This document shows positions 1-7,053 of a stretch of 9,780 nt of DNA, in pieces. The stretch spans positions 1 to 9,780 of the forward strand of contig JAGLUC010000183.1 of NCBI GenBank assembly GCA_023134955.1, in the 5' to 3' direction. Source of the stretch: Methylococcales bacterium. GTDB lineage: Bacteria; Pseudomonadota; Gammaproteobacteria; Methylococcales; Methylomonadaceae. The notes beneath the pieces were generated by a model. The model was not told the DNA's origin. It saw nothing but the letters and a program-made list of their open reading frames with translations, and did no database searches. Positions within the stretch are counted from its first letter, which is position 1, and every line of letters begins with the position of its first letter. The translations under genes and the position numbers were made by a program.

Positions 1-862
1 CATCTTCACCATCAATAGTCACTAATTGAAGGTCTCGAATATCAACCCGACCCTCTTTAGCAGACTCAGGAACTTCTTTAGTTAAAGGTTTAATTTCATC
101 TAATAAATCATCATTCCATTTATGCGGAAGATCATGCGAACGTAATGCAACCTCAATTTCCATACCAGGTGCCATGTGCTTACCTAGTACTTCAACTATA
201 CGTCCTATAGGGCCATTATGCTTTCCTGGATGCTGAATTATTTCAGCAACAACAATCTGACCTTTCTTGGCTTTGCCTACCTCCTCTTTGGGGATGGAAA
301 TATCCTGAGAAATTTTATTATTATCAGGTACAACAAAAACCAAGCCTCGCTCTATAAGCAACCGTCCTACCACTTGACTGGTATTACGCTCCAGAACTTC
401 AACCACTGCCCCTTCTCTACGTCCTTTTCTATCAAGCCCAGCAACTCGAACAACCGCCCTGTCATTATGCATTAATGACCTCATTTCTCTTGGCGATAAG
501 AACAAATCAGCCGAACCATCATCAGGTTTTATAAAACCAAAACCATCGGCATGACCTAATACCCGTCCATGAATTAAATCCTGGTTATTAATCAGGCAAT
601 ATTTTTGTCTGCGATTAAACAGTAATTGTCCATCGCGCTCCATAGCGCGCAACCGACGACGCAAAGCCTCCAAATCATCAGCAGACTCAAGATTAAATTG
701 ACGGGCAATCTGTTGCCGACGCAAAGGCTTACCAATTTCTTCAATTAGTTGGAGAATAAGCTCGCGGCTGGGAATAGGGTTCTCATACTTCTCAGCTTCA
801 CGCTGAGCATAAGGGTCTATTGTTTGACTAAAATTAGTAGTTTGATCGGAATCCGAGATCAT
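1..862 (-). CDS. rnr: Ribonuclease R, N-terminal part (cut by window edge)
   Basis: RNase R is a 3'-to-5' processive exoribonuclease of the RNase II/RNB family. It degrades structured RNA in mRNA decay, rRNA quality control and trans-translation. The first 287 codons are visible from ATG 862-860; the catalytic RNB domain and S1 domain lie outside. In order: a winged-helix domain at about residues 28-95 (NPIPSRELIL, then LRRRLRAMERDGQL, nearly identical to E. coli RNase R), a first cold-shock/OB domain at about 98-155 (GRVLGHADGFGF, DRKGRREG), a second at about 165-240 (TSQVVGR, then GRIVEVLG), and the start of RNB at the edge (GRVDIRDLQLVTIDGED), where the conserved acidic active-site segment begins. 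The chosen start gives about 14 residues more than E. coli before the conserved YAQREAEKY; no strong ribosome-binding site precedes it. The gene diverges from the porin gene. The identification is based on recalled family motifs and is secure. Confidence 0.96.
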   Translation of the reverse strand, partial: MISDSDQTTNFSQTIDPYAQREAEKYENPIPSRELILQLIEEIGKPLRRQQIARQFNLESADDLEALRRRLRAMERDGQLLFNRRQKYCLINNQDLIHGRVLGHADGFGFIKPDDGSADLFLSPREMRSLMHNDRAVVRVAGLDRKGRREGAVVEVLERNTSQVVGRLLIERGLVFVVPDNNKISQDISIPKEEVGKAKKGQIVVAEIIQHPGKHNGPIGRIVEVLGKHMAPGMEIEVALRSHDLPHKWNDDLLDEIKPLTKEVPESAKEGRVDIRDLQLVTIDGED

Positions 863-909
863 TAAATTTTTAATATGTAAGTAAGGTATCAACCTGTGCA
901 GAACCCATC

Positions 910-941
910 ATAGCTTATAACAGTTTTTTTTTATAGCTTAT
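910..941. repeat. 9-bp direct repeat ATAGCTTAT between rnr and porin
   Basis: ATAGCTTAT occurs at 910-918 and again at 933-941, 23 bp apart start to start (about two helical turns). Both copies are followed by two unlike bases and then CA. A run of nine T lies between them (924-932). The left copy overlaps the possible rnr -10 element, and both lie upstream of the porin promoter. This arrangement fits a tandem operator for a regulator, but no known binding motif is recognised and chance is possible in AT-rich DNA. Confidence 0.35.
914..922 (-). promoter_or_regulatory. Possible extended -10 promoter for rnr
   Basis: Read on the minus strand this is TGTTATAAG, one base off the extended -10 pattern TGnTATAAT. 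It lies about 52 bp upstream of the rnr ATG. No good -35 hexamer is seen at the usual distance (an A-tract lies there), so the call rests on the extended -10 alone. Confidence 0.3.
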
Positions 942-960
942 GTCATGGTTAATTGTGGGA

Positions 961-989
961 TTTTTAATAACACGCATTTACTTTATAAT
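961..989 (+). promoter_or_regulatory. Putative sigma-70 promoter of the porin-tupA unit
   Basis: A perfect -10 hexamer TATAAT lies at 984-989. Seventeen bases upstream, at 961-966, is TTTTTA, a weak -35 (3 of 6 matches to TTGACA). A weak -35 often means an activator helps, which would fit an oxyanion-responsive porin. Transcription would start near 996 and give a leader of about 40-57 nt. Confidence 0.5.
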
Positions 990-1034
990 TCCTGAATAGC
1001 AAGAAGCATGGAAAATTAAACCACCTTGAATTAA

Positions 1035-2378
1035 ATGGCTAATAAAACGATTATGAAAAAAACAGTATTGACAGGTATTATCTGTACGATTTTTGCAGCT
1101 CAGGTGCAGGCTGGGTCTGAGCTACTTACCTTAATCAACATGTTGCATGAAAATGGCACCATAGATGATGCTCAGTACGGACGGTTAATGGACGAAATTA
1201 ATGCAAATTCTAAAAAACCTGTTAAGCAGAAAGAAACACTACAGATGCAGAATGACAAAGAACCAGCAATAGAGTTAAAAATTGATAAAGGTGGTATTCA
1301 AGTCAAAAGTAGTGATAATGAATTTTCAGCAAAAATAGGTGGTCGGGTTCAGTTTGATTCGGCATGGTACAACGAAGATGGTGCTGAAATGGGAAATGGA
1401 ACCGAAATTCGTCGAGCCAGACTCTATATCCAGGGACATATGTTTCATGACTGGGGTTACAAGTTACAGTATGATTTTACTGGGGCTGGAAAAGCTGGGA
1501 TTAAAGATGCCTTTATTACTTATAACGGCTTTAATCATATTCAACTTAAAGCAGGTAATATTAAAGATCCTTTTATGTTACAGGAACAAACCAGTTCTAA
1601 ATTCATTACCTTTACTGAAAGATCCTTGCTTGATACTTTTGCATCAGGACGGCATATCGGCATAATGGCTTCAACAAAACATAAACACTGGACGGTTTCT
1701 GCTGGTTTTTTTGGTGATTCAGTCAGCACCACTACTGCTGGGAAAGACGAAGGCTGGGGGACTTCTGGACGACTCACCTATGCACCTATTAATCAGAAAA
1801 CACGTGTTGTACATCTTGGCATTGCTGGTGATTATCGAGAGACTGGTGATGCTGGAACAGTAAGCTTTAAACAACAAGCAGAGACGCATATATCAGGTGC
1901 TAATATTGTTGATACTGGCATTATTGCCTTTGCTGATAACACCCTTAAACTGGGTGCGGAACTTGCAATTGTAGAGGGGGCATTTTCGCTACAATCAGAA
2001 TATATTTGGACAACCGTGGAACGCAATGGCAATTCTGGTCTTGACTTTGACGGTTGGTACGTCGAAGCAGCTTATTTTTTAACGGGCGAATCACGCAATT
2101 ATAACAAAGGTAAATTTGCAGGTATTTCTCCTGACAGCGTGGTTGGCAGAGGTGGTTTTGGTGCATGGCAACTTGCAGTACGCTACAGTACGGTTGATCT
2201 AAATGATCATGAAATTGAAGGTGGGTGGGCAAATAGTGTAACAGTTGGCATAAACTGGTTTCCAACTTCCACACTTCGTTTTTCTGGAAATTACGTTAAT
2301 GTTTTAGATGTTGATGGAGGAGCATATCATGGTGAAGAACCCAGTTTGTTTCAAGTTCGTGGGCAATGGGCATTTTAA
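1035..2378 (+). CDS. OprO/OprP-family oxyanion-selective outer-membrane porin
   Basis: The product resembles the phosphate/polyphosphate-selective porins OprP and OprO (Porin_O_P family), trimeric beta-barrels that let anions cross the outer membrane. The 447 residues begin with a signal peptide, probably starting at Met7 (MKKTVLTGIICTIF, cleavage after Ala26 in QVQA). A short helical segment follows (28-50, MLHENGTIDDAQYGRLMDEI), typical of this family. The barrel starts around residue 95 with FSAKIGGRVQFD and EIRRARLYIQG, both family hallmarks, and ends in the terminal aromatic QWAF used as an outer-membrane sorting signal. Two in-frame ATGs (1035 and 1053) compete; neither has a clear Shine-Dalgarno sequence, and 1053 gives the more usual signal peptide. 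tupA begins one base after the stop, so the two are almost certainly co-transcribed. That suggests the substrate may be tungstate or molybdate rather than phosphate, but this is inference; OprP family membership alone does not settle the anion. Confidence 0.9.
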   Translation: MANKTIMKKTVLTGIICTIFAAQVQAGSELLTLINMLHENGTIDDAQYGRLMDEINANSKKPVKQKETLQMQNDKEPAIELKIDKGGIQVKSSDNEFSAKIGGRVQFDSAWYNEDGAEMGNGTEIRRARLYIQGHMFHDWGYKLQYDFTGAGKAGIKDAFITYNGFNHIQLKAGNIKDPFMLQEQTSSKFITFTERSLLDTFASGRHIGIMASTKHKHWTVSAGFFGDSVSTTTAGKDEGWGTSGRLTYAPINQKTRVVHLGIAGDYRETGDAGTVSFKQQAETHISGANIVDTGIIAFADNTLKLGAELAIVEGAFSLQSEYIWTTVERNGNSGLDFDGWYVEAAYFLTGESRNYNKGKFAGISPDSVVGRGGFGAWQLAVRYSTVDLNDHEIEGGWANSVTVGINWFPTSTLRFSGNYVNVLDVDGGAYHGEEPSLFQVRGQWAF

Positions 2379-2379
2379 T

Positions 2380-3264
2380 ATGAGAACTTTATTAAGGAAT
2401 GCGCACAAAAAACCTGCGCCAGTTGTCAAACTTATTCCGTGCGCGTTCCTAACTACATTATTTGTAATCGCTTTACAGTTAGTCATTCATCCTTGTAGCG
2501 CTAAAGGTATTTTAAAAATGTCGACAACAACCAGTACTGAAAATTCTGGATTGTTAGCCGTCCTAAACCCTGTATTTGAAGAAAAATATAATATTAATTT
2601 ACATGTTATTGCGGTTGGAACAGGTAAAGCACTTAAAATTGGTAGTAATGGTGATGTCGATGTGGTGTTTGTTCATGCGCCAGCGGCAGAGTTACAGTAT
2701 GTTAAACAAGGCTATTTTACTGACCGCTTTGCTGTAATGCATAACGATTTTGTTATTATTGGTCCAGTCAATGATCCAGCTAATATTACTTCGGCTAAAA
2801 CGGTTGCTATCGCACTTACTAGAATTGCCACTAAACAATCTAGCTTTATTTCTCGCGGTGATGATTCTGGTACTCATAAAAAAGAAATGCAATTATGGAA
2901 ACAGGCTGGAATAAAGCCTACAGGTATTTGGTATCTAGCCGTAGGGCAAGGAATGGGAGCAACAATAAGAATGGCTGATGAAAAACAGGCTTACACTTTG
3001 ACTGATCGTGGAACACAGATTGCTTATTCAGATAAAGTAGCTCTAAAAGTACAGTTTGAAGGCGATTCAGCCTTGTTAAATCCCTACCATATTATGGCTG
3101 TTAACCCTGAAAAACATAAACATGCCCGCTATGATCCTGCCAAAAAATATATCAACTTTGTGACTGGCAAACAAGGTCAAATGATTATTCAGAATTTTCG
3201 TAAAGGGGGCGAGCCGCTTTTTTATCCAGATGCTATTGCTCCGCTAAAAAATAAGGATAGATAA
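2380..3264 (+). CDS. tupA: TupA-type tungstate-binding periplasmic protein
   Basis: This is the substrate-binding protein of a tungstate ABC importer (TupABC; PBP-like superfamily). From ATG 2380 it has 294 residues: a basic N-region (MRTLLRNAHKK), a hydrophobic core around 18-37, and a likely signal-peptidase site after PCSA (residue 41). Family motifs seen: TTTS at 49-52 (ligand loop), AVGTGKAL at 78-85, GDVDVVFVHA at 91-100, HNDFVIIGP at 121-129, SRGDDSGTHKKE at 158-169, GQGMG at 189-193 and AYTLTDRGT at 204-212. These match TupA rather than ModA or PstS. It begins one base after the porin stop. A strong Shine-Dalgarno sequence (GGAGGAG, 2316-2322) sits six bases before an in-frame ATG at 2329, inside the porin gene. 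That start would give a 17-residue longer, unusually long N-region, so 2380 is preferred. No tupB or tupC follows, so this is an orphan binding protein here. Confidence 0.9.
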   Translation: MRTLLRNAHKKPAPVVKLIPCAFLTTLFVIALQLVIHPCSAKGILKMSTTTSTENSGLLAVLNPVFEEKYNINLHVIAVGTGKALKIGSNGDVDVVFVHAPAAELQYVKQGYFTDRFAVMHNDFVIIGPVNDPANITSAKTVAIALTRIATKQSSFISRGDDSGTHKKEMQLWKQAGIKPTGIWYLAVGQGMGATIRMADEKQAYTLTDRGTQIAYSDKVALKVQFEGDSALLNPYHIMAVNPEKHKHARYDPAKKYINFVTGKQGQMIIQNFRKGGEPLFYPDAIAPLKNKDR

Positions 3265-3300
3265 AACTAATTGGGCACAAAATTATAAAGATTCTGATTG

Positions 3301-3392
3301 TGTAGGGTCGTCCGCCCTCGGCGTGATTAAAATCATGCCTTTTTCTCTAAAACAATGGTTTATCAATCATGCCGAGAGCAGATGATCATGCA
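3301..3392. repeat. Decayed 92-bp palindromic element (28-bp arms)
   Basis: The left arm 3301-3328 and right arm 3365-3392 are inverted copies that agree at 21 of 28 positions, with a 36-nt centre. The best core is CTCGGCGTGATT against AATCATGCCGAG (11 of 12). Six of the seven differences are transitions, and three of them still allow G-U pairs in RNA. It is more GC-rich than its surroundings on the left arm. The shape resembles a REP-like or MITE-like intergenic element. No transposase or target-site duplication is seen. Confidence 0.55.
3320..3344 (+). terminator. Rho-independent terminator after tupA
   Basis: GGCGTGAT (3320-3327) and ATCATGCC (3332-3339) form an 8-bp stem with one G-U pair and a TAAA loop, followed at once by TTTTT (3340-3344). 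It lies 55 bp after the tupA stop and would end the porin-tupA transcript. The stem uses the same left-arm bases as the larger palindrome, so the two folds exclude each other. Confidence 0.6.
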
Positions 3393-3539
3393 ACTTCACA
3401 GTCTATAAATATCTGGGGGTTTTTCTATTCAGCGAGTGTTTATCTGTCCTACCTACCTCAATACGTGACCCAATTCTCAATTTATACACAATTGAAAGAG
3501 CTGTTAACTCAAATGGGTGCTATTTCAGCAAATAAAGAC

Positions 3540-3577
3540 TACACTGAGCATAGCTGTTTGCAGTTATACTCAGTATA
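3540..3577. repeat. Imperfect hairpin (17-bp arms, 4-nt loop)
   Basis: TACACTGAGCATAGCTG (3540-3556) and CAGTTATACTCAGTATA (3561-3577) are inverted copies agreeing at 14 of 17 positions around a TTTG loop. All three differences are transitions. No T-run follows, so it is not a standard terminator. It may be a second remnant of a palindromic repeat or a transcript-end structure. Confidence 0.45.
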
Positions 3578-3792
3578 CTGTGTAATAAAACTTTACTTGG
3601 ATAGAAGAAAGTTACATTGACTGGAATACAAGTTTTTTCTTACTTAAAGCCTTGATATAACAATATTGTGGTACTGCAAATCGTGGTTTAGGTTAGCATT
3701 ATTCCTGTAAACCTATAGTGATTAATGTTTTGTATCAAGAGGAGCTAACCGTTCATCTCGTTATAAAAAATAACAACATTATTGAAGAATCA

Positions 3793-6700
3793 ATGCATTT
3801 TAATTTTAAACAACTCTACTTTAAATTTAAGTCGACTATCCAGTTGAGCTATGCTATTCAGTTAAGTCATGCTAAACAGCTCTATTCTGATCTGTATCAG
3901 AACTTAAGTCGCTTATCAATCAAGATCAAGCTGACAATTGCTTTACTAGGCTGCGCCATTTTTACACCGACTGCGTTGATTGTGTATACGATTGTTATAG
4001 AAGAAAATTCGCAACTTGAACAGCAAAGAAAAAATATTCTGCATCATCTGGAAACTAAAGCCCATGTTATAAATGGATTATTAAATAGTACTGCGCATGA
4101 AGTCGTTTTTCTTAGCCAGGTGCCCTCTGTAAAAATCTTTAGTAGTGTCAATTTTACAGAAAAGAAAAAATCACTTGAAACAAGAATGCTGGATCAGTTT
4201 TCCAAAATCAGTTCAACAGAGGTTTTTGCTGATTTTATAAGAACTAATCAGCTCTATCAGCAACTAACATTCCTTGATATTAATGGCATAGAAAGACTTC
4301 GGATTGATCAGCAACAAGAAAATATAATCTCGGCTAACGACTCTCAACTTGTCGACCAATCTACTCAGAATTATTTTAATGACACCATGCTTTTATCAGA
4401 AGCTAAAGTCTATATTTCCGATATTGAACTTTATTATCTTCATAAGTCTGGTGACAATGTTATCAACCCGGTTATTCGATTAGCAACACAAGTTTTTGAC
4501 AAAAGCGGTCAATTGCAGGGCCTTCTTGTCGCTAATGTTTCGGGAAAAATATTACTGAATATTGTTCAAGATACTGAGTCAAAAAATGCTTTAAACTTTT
4601 TAATTGATTCAGAAGGGTATTATCTGGCTCACCCAGATGAGAACAAAAGCTGGAGCAAATTAAAAGGTAACCAATATACATTACAAGGCGATTTCCCTGA
4701 TTTTAATAAGCTGCTGGAACAGCTACCGAAAAATAATATTCAGCATACGGTTATGCAAGACAATGAAGTGTTTTTTTCTGCCATTAGCACTGATTTCAAT
4801 CAAATCAAAAAGTGGTATCTTGTTGAAATTATTCCCTCAAATTTATTCTTCGACTCAACTCAATTTTACCTTTTCATTGTTCTTTTTATTAGTGCTTTTG
4901 GTATCCTTTTATCATTACTTGTAGGCTATACTTTTGCTAAATTCTGGTTACTTAGTCCAATTAAAGAACTCGCAGCGATGACCGAAAAAATATCAAAAGG
5001 AGAATTCACCAGTTTATCTATGAAAAACAGGCAGAAAGATGAAATTGGAGAATTATGTCTGTCATTCAATCAAATGAGTTCAACCCTTGCTGAGGTAGAA
5101 CAGGAACGCAAAAAACATGTCAACAACTTGAACAATGAAATTTCGGAACGTAAAAAACTGGAATCTGATTTATTGCTGCATCGAACATTTTTCGAGCAAT
5201 CAACTGATGCTATGTTTATTGCCGATAACAAAACACAGATCACTTATGTTAATCCTGCATTCAGCAAAATAACCGGCTATACAAGTAAAGAGGTTATTGG
5301 TAATAAAACTGAATTACTACACTCGTCAAAGCATGATAAAAAATTCTATCAAGAAATTTGGGATAAAGTGAATAAAAATGGTCACTGGCAAGGAGAAATT
5401 TGGGAACGTAGAAAAGGAAAAGGAAACTTCCCTGTACTACAGACAATCAATACTATTAAAAATAAAAATGAGGAAATATATTATGTTTCTATCTTTAAAG
5501 ACATGTCTAACCTTAAAGAAAAAGAAAATGAATTATGGAAATTAGCTCATTTTGATCAATTAACAAATTTGGCAAATCGGAAATTATTAGAAGAACGTAT
5601 TAATAGTGCCTTATCTGAAGCGTACCGACATAAACGCATAGGCTCTATAATTTTTCTGGATCTGGACAATTTTAAACATATTAACGATTCCTTAGGGCAT
5701 GCTCACGGCGACCTTCTTCTTAAAGAAATTTCTGCCCGCTTAGAATCAGTTACTCGCAGTGAAGATACAGTCGCTCGCTTGGGAGGTGATGAATATGTCA
5801 TCCTTTTGCCTGATTTAGCAGATAGTGCTGAGGAAGCAACAATCCTTACCACAGCCATTATTACAAAAATGGTTCAAGCCCTGCTAGCACCCTGTTCAAT
5901 TGAAGGCAGTGAATTACACATCACAACCAGCATGGGCGTTGTGCTGTTTCCATCTGATGGCAATTCGTCACAAAAGCTCCTCAAACAGGCGGATACTGCA
6001 ATGTATGCGGCTAAAGACGATGGCAAAAACACTTTTAATTTTTATCATTCCAATATGCAGGAAATGGCTGATAAACGCCTGCTATTAGAAAATGAGCTAA
6101 GACGGGCACTGAAAAAAAATGAACTGGTTGTTTACTACCAACCTCAATATAATCAATATTTTGAATTAATAGGATTTGAAGCATTAGTCCGATGGATACA
6201 TCCTGAACGTGGACTCATCTCACCCGATGATTTTATACCCGTTGCTGAAGAAAGTGATCTGATACTGAAAATTGGTGACAAAGTTTTTTCTGATGCCTGT
6301 AATTTACTGGTTATGGCAGAGAAAAAAGGACAAGCCATTCCTCAAATTTCAATCAATATCAGTCCCAGACAATTTTCCGATCTAAACTTTATCGACTGGA
6401 TTAATTCAATTATGCATGAAACCGAGGTTAATCCAAAGCAATTAATACTGGAGCTGACAGAAGGCATTATCGTCAAAAACCTGGAACAAACAATAAGTAA
6501 TATGCAGATACTTAAAAACTCAGGTATTCGCTTTTCAATTGATGACTTTGGCACTGGGTATTCATCTCTCGCCTATTTAAAACAATTACCGATTGACGAG
6601 TTAAAAATCGATCGTTCCTTTATCTGTGATATAGGAGTTACCCAAAATGATACCGTCATTGTAGATACCATAGTTTCAATGGCTAGACATCTTGATTTAG

Positions 6701-6837
6701 AATTAATTGCCGAAGGTGTAGAAACAAAAGAACAATTTGATTATCTGGTTAAATGTGGCTGTAATGGTTTTCAAGGTTTTTATTTTGGACACCCTGTACC
6801 AGCTGATCAAATAAATACAGAAAATCAGTACGCTTAG
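3793..6837 (+). CDS. dCACHE-HAMP-PAS-GGDEF-EAL c-di-GMP synthase/phosphodiesterase
   Basis: An inner-membrane sensor protein that can make (GGDEF) and break (EAL) cyclic di-GMP. Residues are counted from ATG 3793 (1014 aa). Order: a cytoplasmic tail with hexapeptide repeats (about 16-36), TM1 about 46-69, a large periplasmic double-CACHE sensor about 70-355 (NYFNDTMLLSEAKVYISDI, IRLATQVFDKSGQLQGLL, LIDSEGYYLAHPD), TM2 about 358-382, HAMP about 380-435, PAS about 459-575 (TDAMFIADNKTQITYVNPAF), GGDEF about 578-748 and EAL about 758-1005. The active loop is GGDEY (664-668) with an intact RxxD inhibitory site (655-658). EAL catalytic motifs are present: EALVRW (796), SINIS, LELTEG, DDFGTGYSS (917), KIDRSFI, AEGVET. 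Both activities therefore look possible. An in-frame GTG at 3718 would add 25 residues but has no ribosome-binding site; ATG 3793 follows a weak GAAGA. The signal sensed is unknown. Its stop abuts the stop of the minus-strand gene. Confidence 0.93.
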   Translation: MHFNFKQLYFKFKSTIQLSYAIQLSHAKQLYSDLYQNLSRLSIKIKLTIALLGCAIFTPTALIVYTIVIEENSQLEQQRKNILHHLETKAHVINGLLNSTAHEVVFLSQVPSVKIFSSVNFTEKKKSLETRMLDQFSKISSTEVFADFIRTNQLYQQLTFLDINGIERLRIDQQQENIISANDSQLVDQSTQNYFNDTMLLSEAKVYISDIELYYLHKSGDNVINPVIRLATQVFDKSGQLQGLLVANVSGKILLNIVQDTESKNALNFLIDSEGYYLAHPDENKSWSKLKGNQYTLQGDFPDFNKLLEQLPKNNIQHTVMQDNEVFFSAISTDFNQIKKWYLVEIIPSNLFFDSTQFYLFIVLFISAFGILLSLLVGYTFAKFWLLSPIKELAAMTEKISKGEFTSLSMKNRQKDEIGELCLSFNQMSSTLAEVEQERKKHVNNLNNEISERKKLESDLLLHRTFFEQSTDAMFIADNKTQITYVNPAFSKITGYTSKEVIGNKTELLHSSKHDKKFYQEIWDKVNKNGHWQGEIWERRKGKGNFPVLQTINTIKNKNEEIYYVSIFKDMSNLKEKENELWKLAHFDQLTNLANRKLLEERINSALSEAYRHKRIGSIIFLDLDNFKHINDSLGHAHGDLLLKEISARLESVTRSEDTVARLGGDEYVILLPDLADSAEEATILTTAIITKMVQALLAPCSIEGSELHITTSMGVVLFPSDGNSSQKLLKQADTAMYAAKDDGKNTFNFYHSNMQEMADKRLLLENELRRALKKNELVVYYQPQYNQYFELIGFEALVRWIHPERGLISPDDFIPVAEESDLILKIGDKVFSDACNLLVMAEKKGQAIPQISINISPRQFSDLNFIDWINSIMHETEVNPKQLILELTEGIIVKNLEQTISNMQILKNSGIRFSIDDFGTGYSSLAYLKQLPIDELKIDRSFICDIGVTQNDTVIVDTIVSMARHLDLELIAEGVETKEQFDYLVKCGCNGFQGFYFGHPVPADQINTENQYA
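3838..3891 (+). repeat. Degenerate 18-bp tandem repeat in the N-terminal coding region
   Basis: Two adjacent 18-bp units (3838-3855 and 3856-3873) agree at 14 of 18 positions and encode IQLSYA and IQLSHA. A weaker third unit (3874-3891) encodes KQLYSD. The repeats lie just before TM1 in the cytoplasmic tail. Confidence 0.5.
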
Positions 6838-7053
6838 CTAGTTTTCATTTACCTGATAATAGGCTTTTACTACACCATCAAATATCAGTTCCTTTCCTTT
6901 ATAAGCCCAGTCACCATTAACCCAGACCCAGTCTCCAGATTTATAACAATTAACTCTTATCAACTGTTTGCCGTAAGATAGAGGTCGACACTGAGTTGCT
7001 TTAATTTCTAATGCTGCATAAGAAATTATATATGACAAAAAACGAGCGCTCAT
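6838..7053 (-). CDS. Small hypothetical protein, 71 aa
   Basis: I do not recognise this protein. It has a mildly hydrophobic N-terminus (FLSYIISYAALEI), two cysteines (CRPL and NCYK) and a tryptophan-rich stretch GDWVWVNGDWAYKG that looks like a genuine folded segment rather than random translation. No Shine-Dalgarno sequence stands alone before ATG 7053, but that ATG overlaps a TGA in the +1 frame (ATGA, 7053-7050), where a small lipoprotein frame ends; this fits translational coupling. Its stop TAG (6840-6838) directly abuts the stop of the convergent GGDEF-EAL gene. The open frame also extends upstream in the same frame to ATG 7146, apart from two stops, so it may be the 3' part of one broken lipoprotein gene. 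It follows the SPOR gene on the same strand and may be in its operon. Confidence 0.5.
   Translation of the reverse strand: MSARFLSYIISYAALEIKATQCRPLSYGKQLIRVNCYKSGDWVWVNGDWAYKGKELIFDGVVKAYYQVNEN

Larger units (their letters stand above)
3265..3717. other. Intergenic region with no convincing gene
   Basis: About 450 bp separate tupA from the c-di-GMP gene. The region holds a probable terminator, two decayed inverted repeats (listed separately) and AT-rich DNA. An 83-codon plus-strand open frame at 3369-3620 has no ribosome-binding site, starts inside the palindrome and reads through the second hairpin, so it is not treated as a gene. A possible -10 (TATAGT, 3714-3719) with TTAGCA 15 bp upstream (3693-3698) could drive the next gene but is weak. 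Confidence 0.6.

Noticed and set aside
218..475. 85-codon plus-strand open frame
   Set aside because: It is antisense to the secure rnr coding sequence and has no protein-like features.
940..958. Possible PhoB box above the porin (TGTCAT at 941-946)
   Set aside because: One half-site fits, but the second copy expected 11 bp downstream does not match CTGTCAT, so phosphate control is not supported.
1541..2274. Minus-strand open frames within the porin gene
   Set aside because: They are shadows of a clear porin coding sequence; the translations have no family features.
3369..3620. 83-codon plus-strand open frame in the tupA downstream gap
   Set aside because: It starts inside the palindrome, has no ribosome-binding site, reads through a hairpin and has no recognisable domain or signal.
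3265..3717. Full insertion sequence or MITE with target-site duplication
   Set aside because: Inverted arms are present, but no transposase, no clean ends and no flanking direct repeats could be found.
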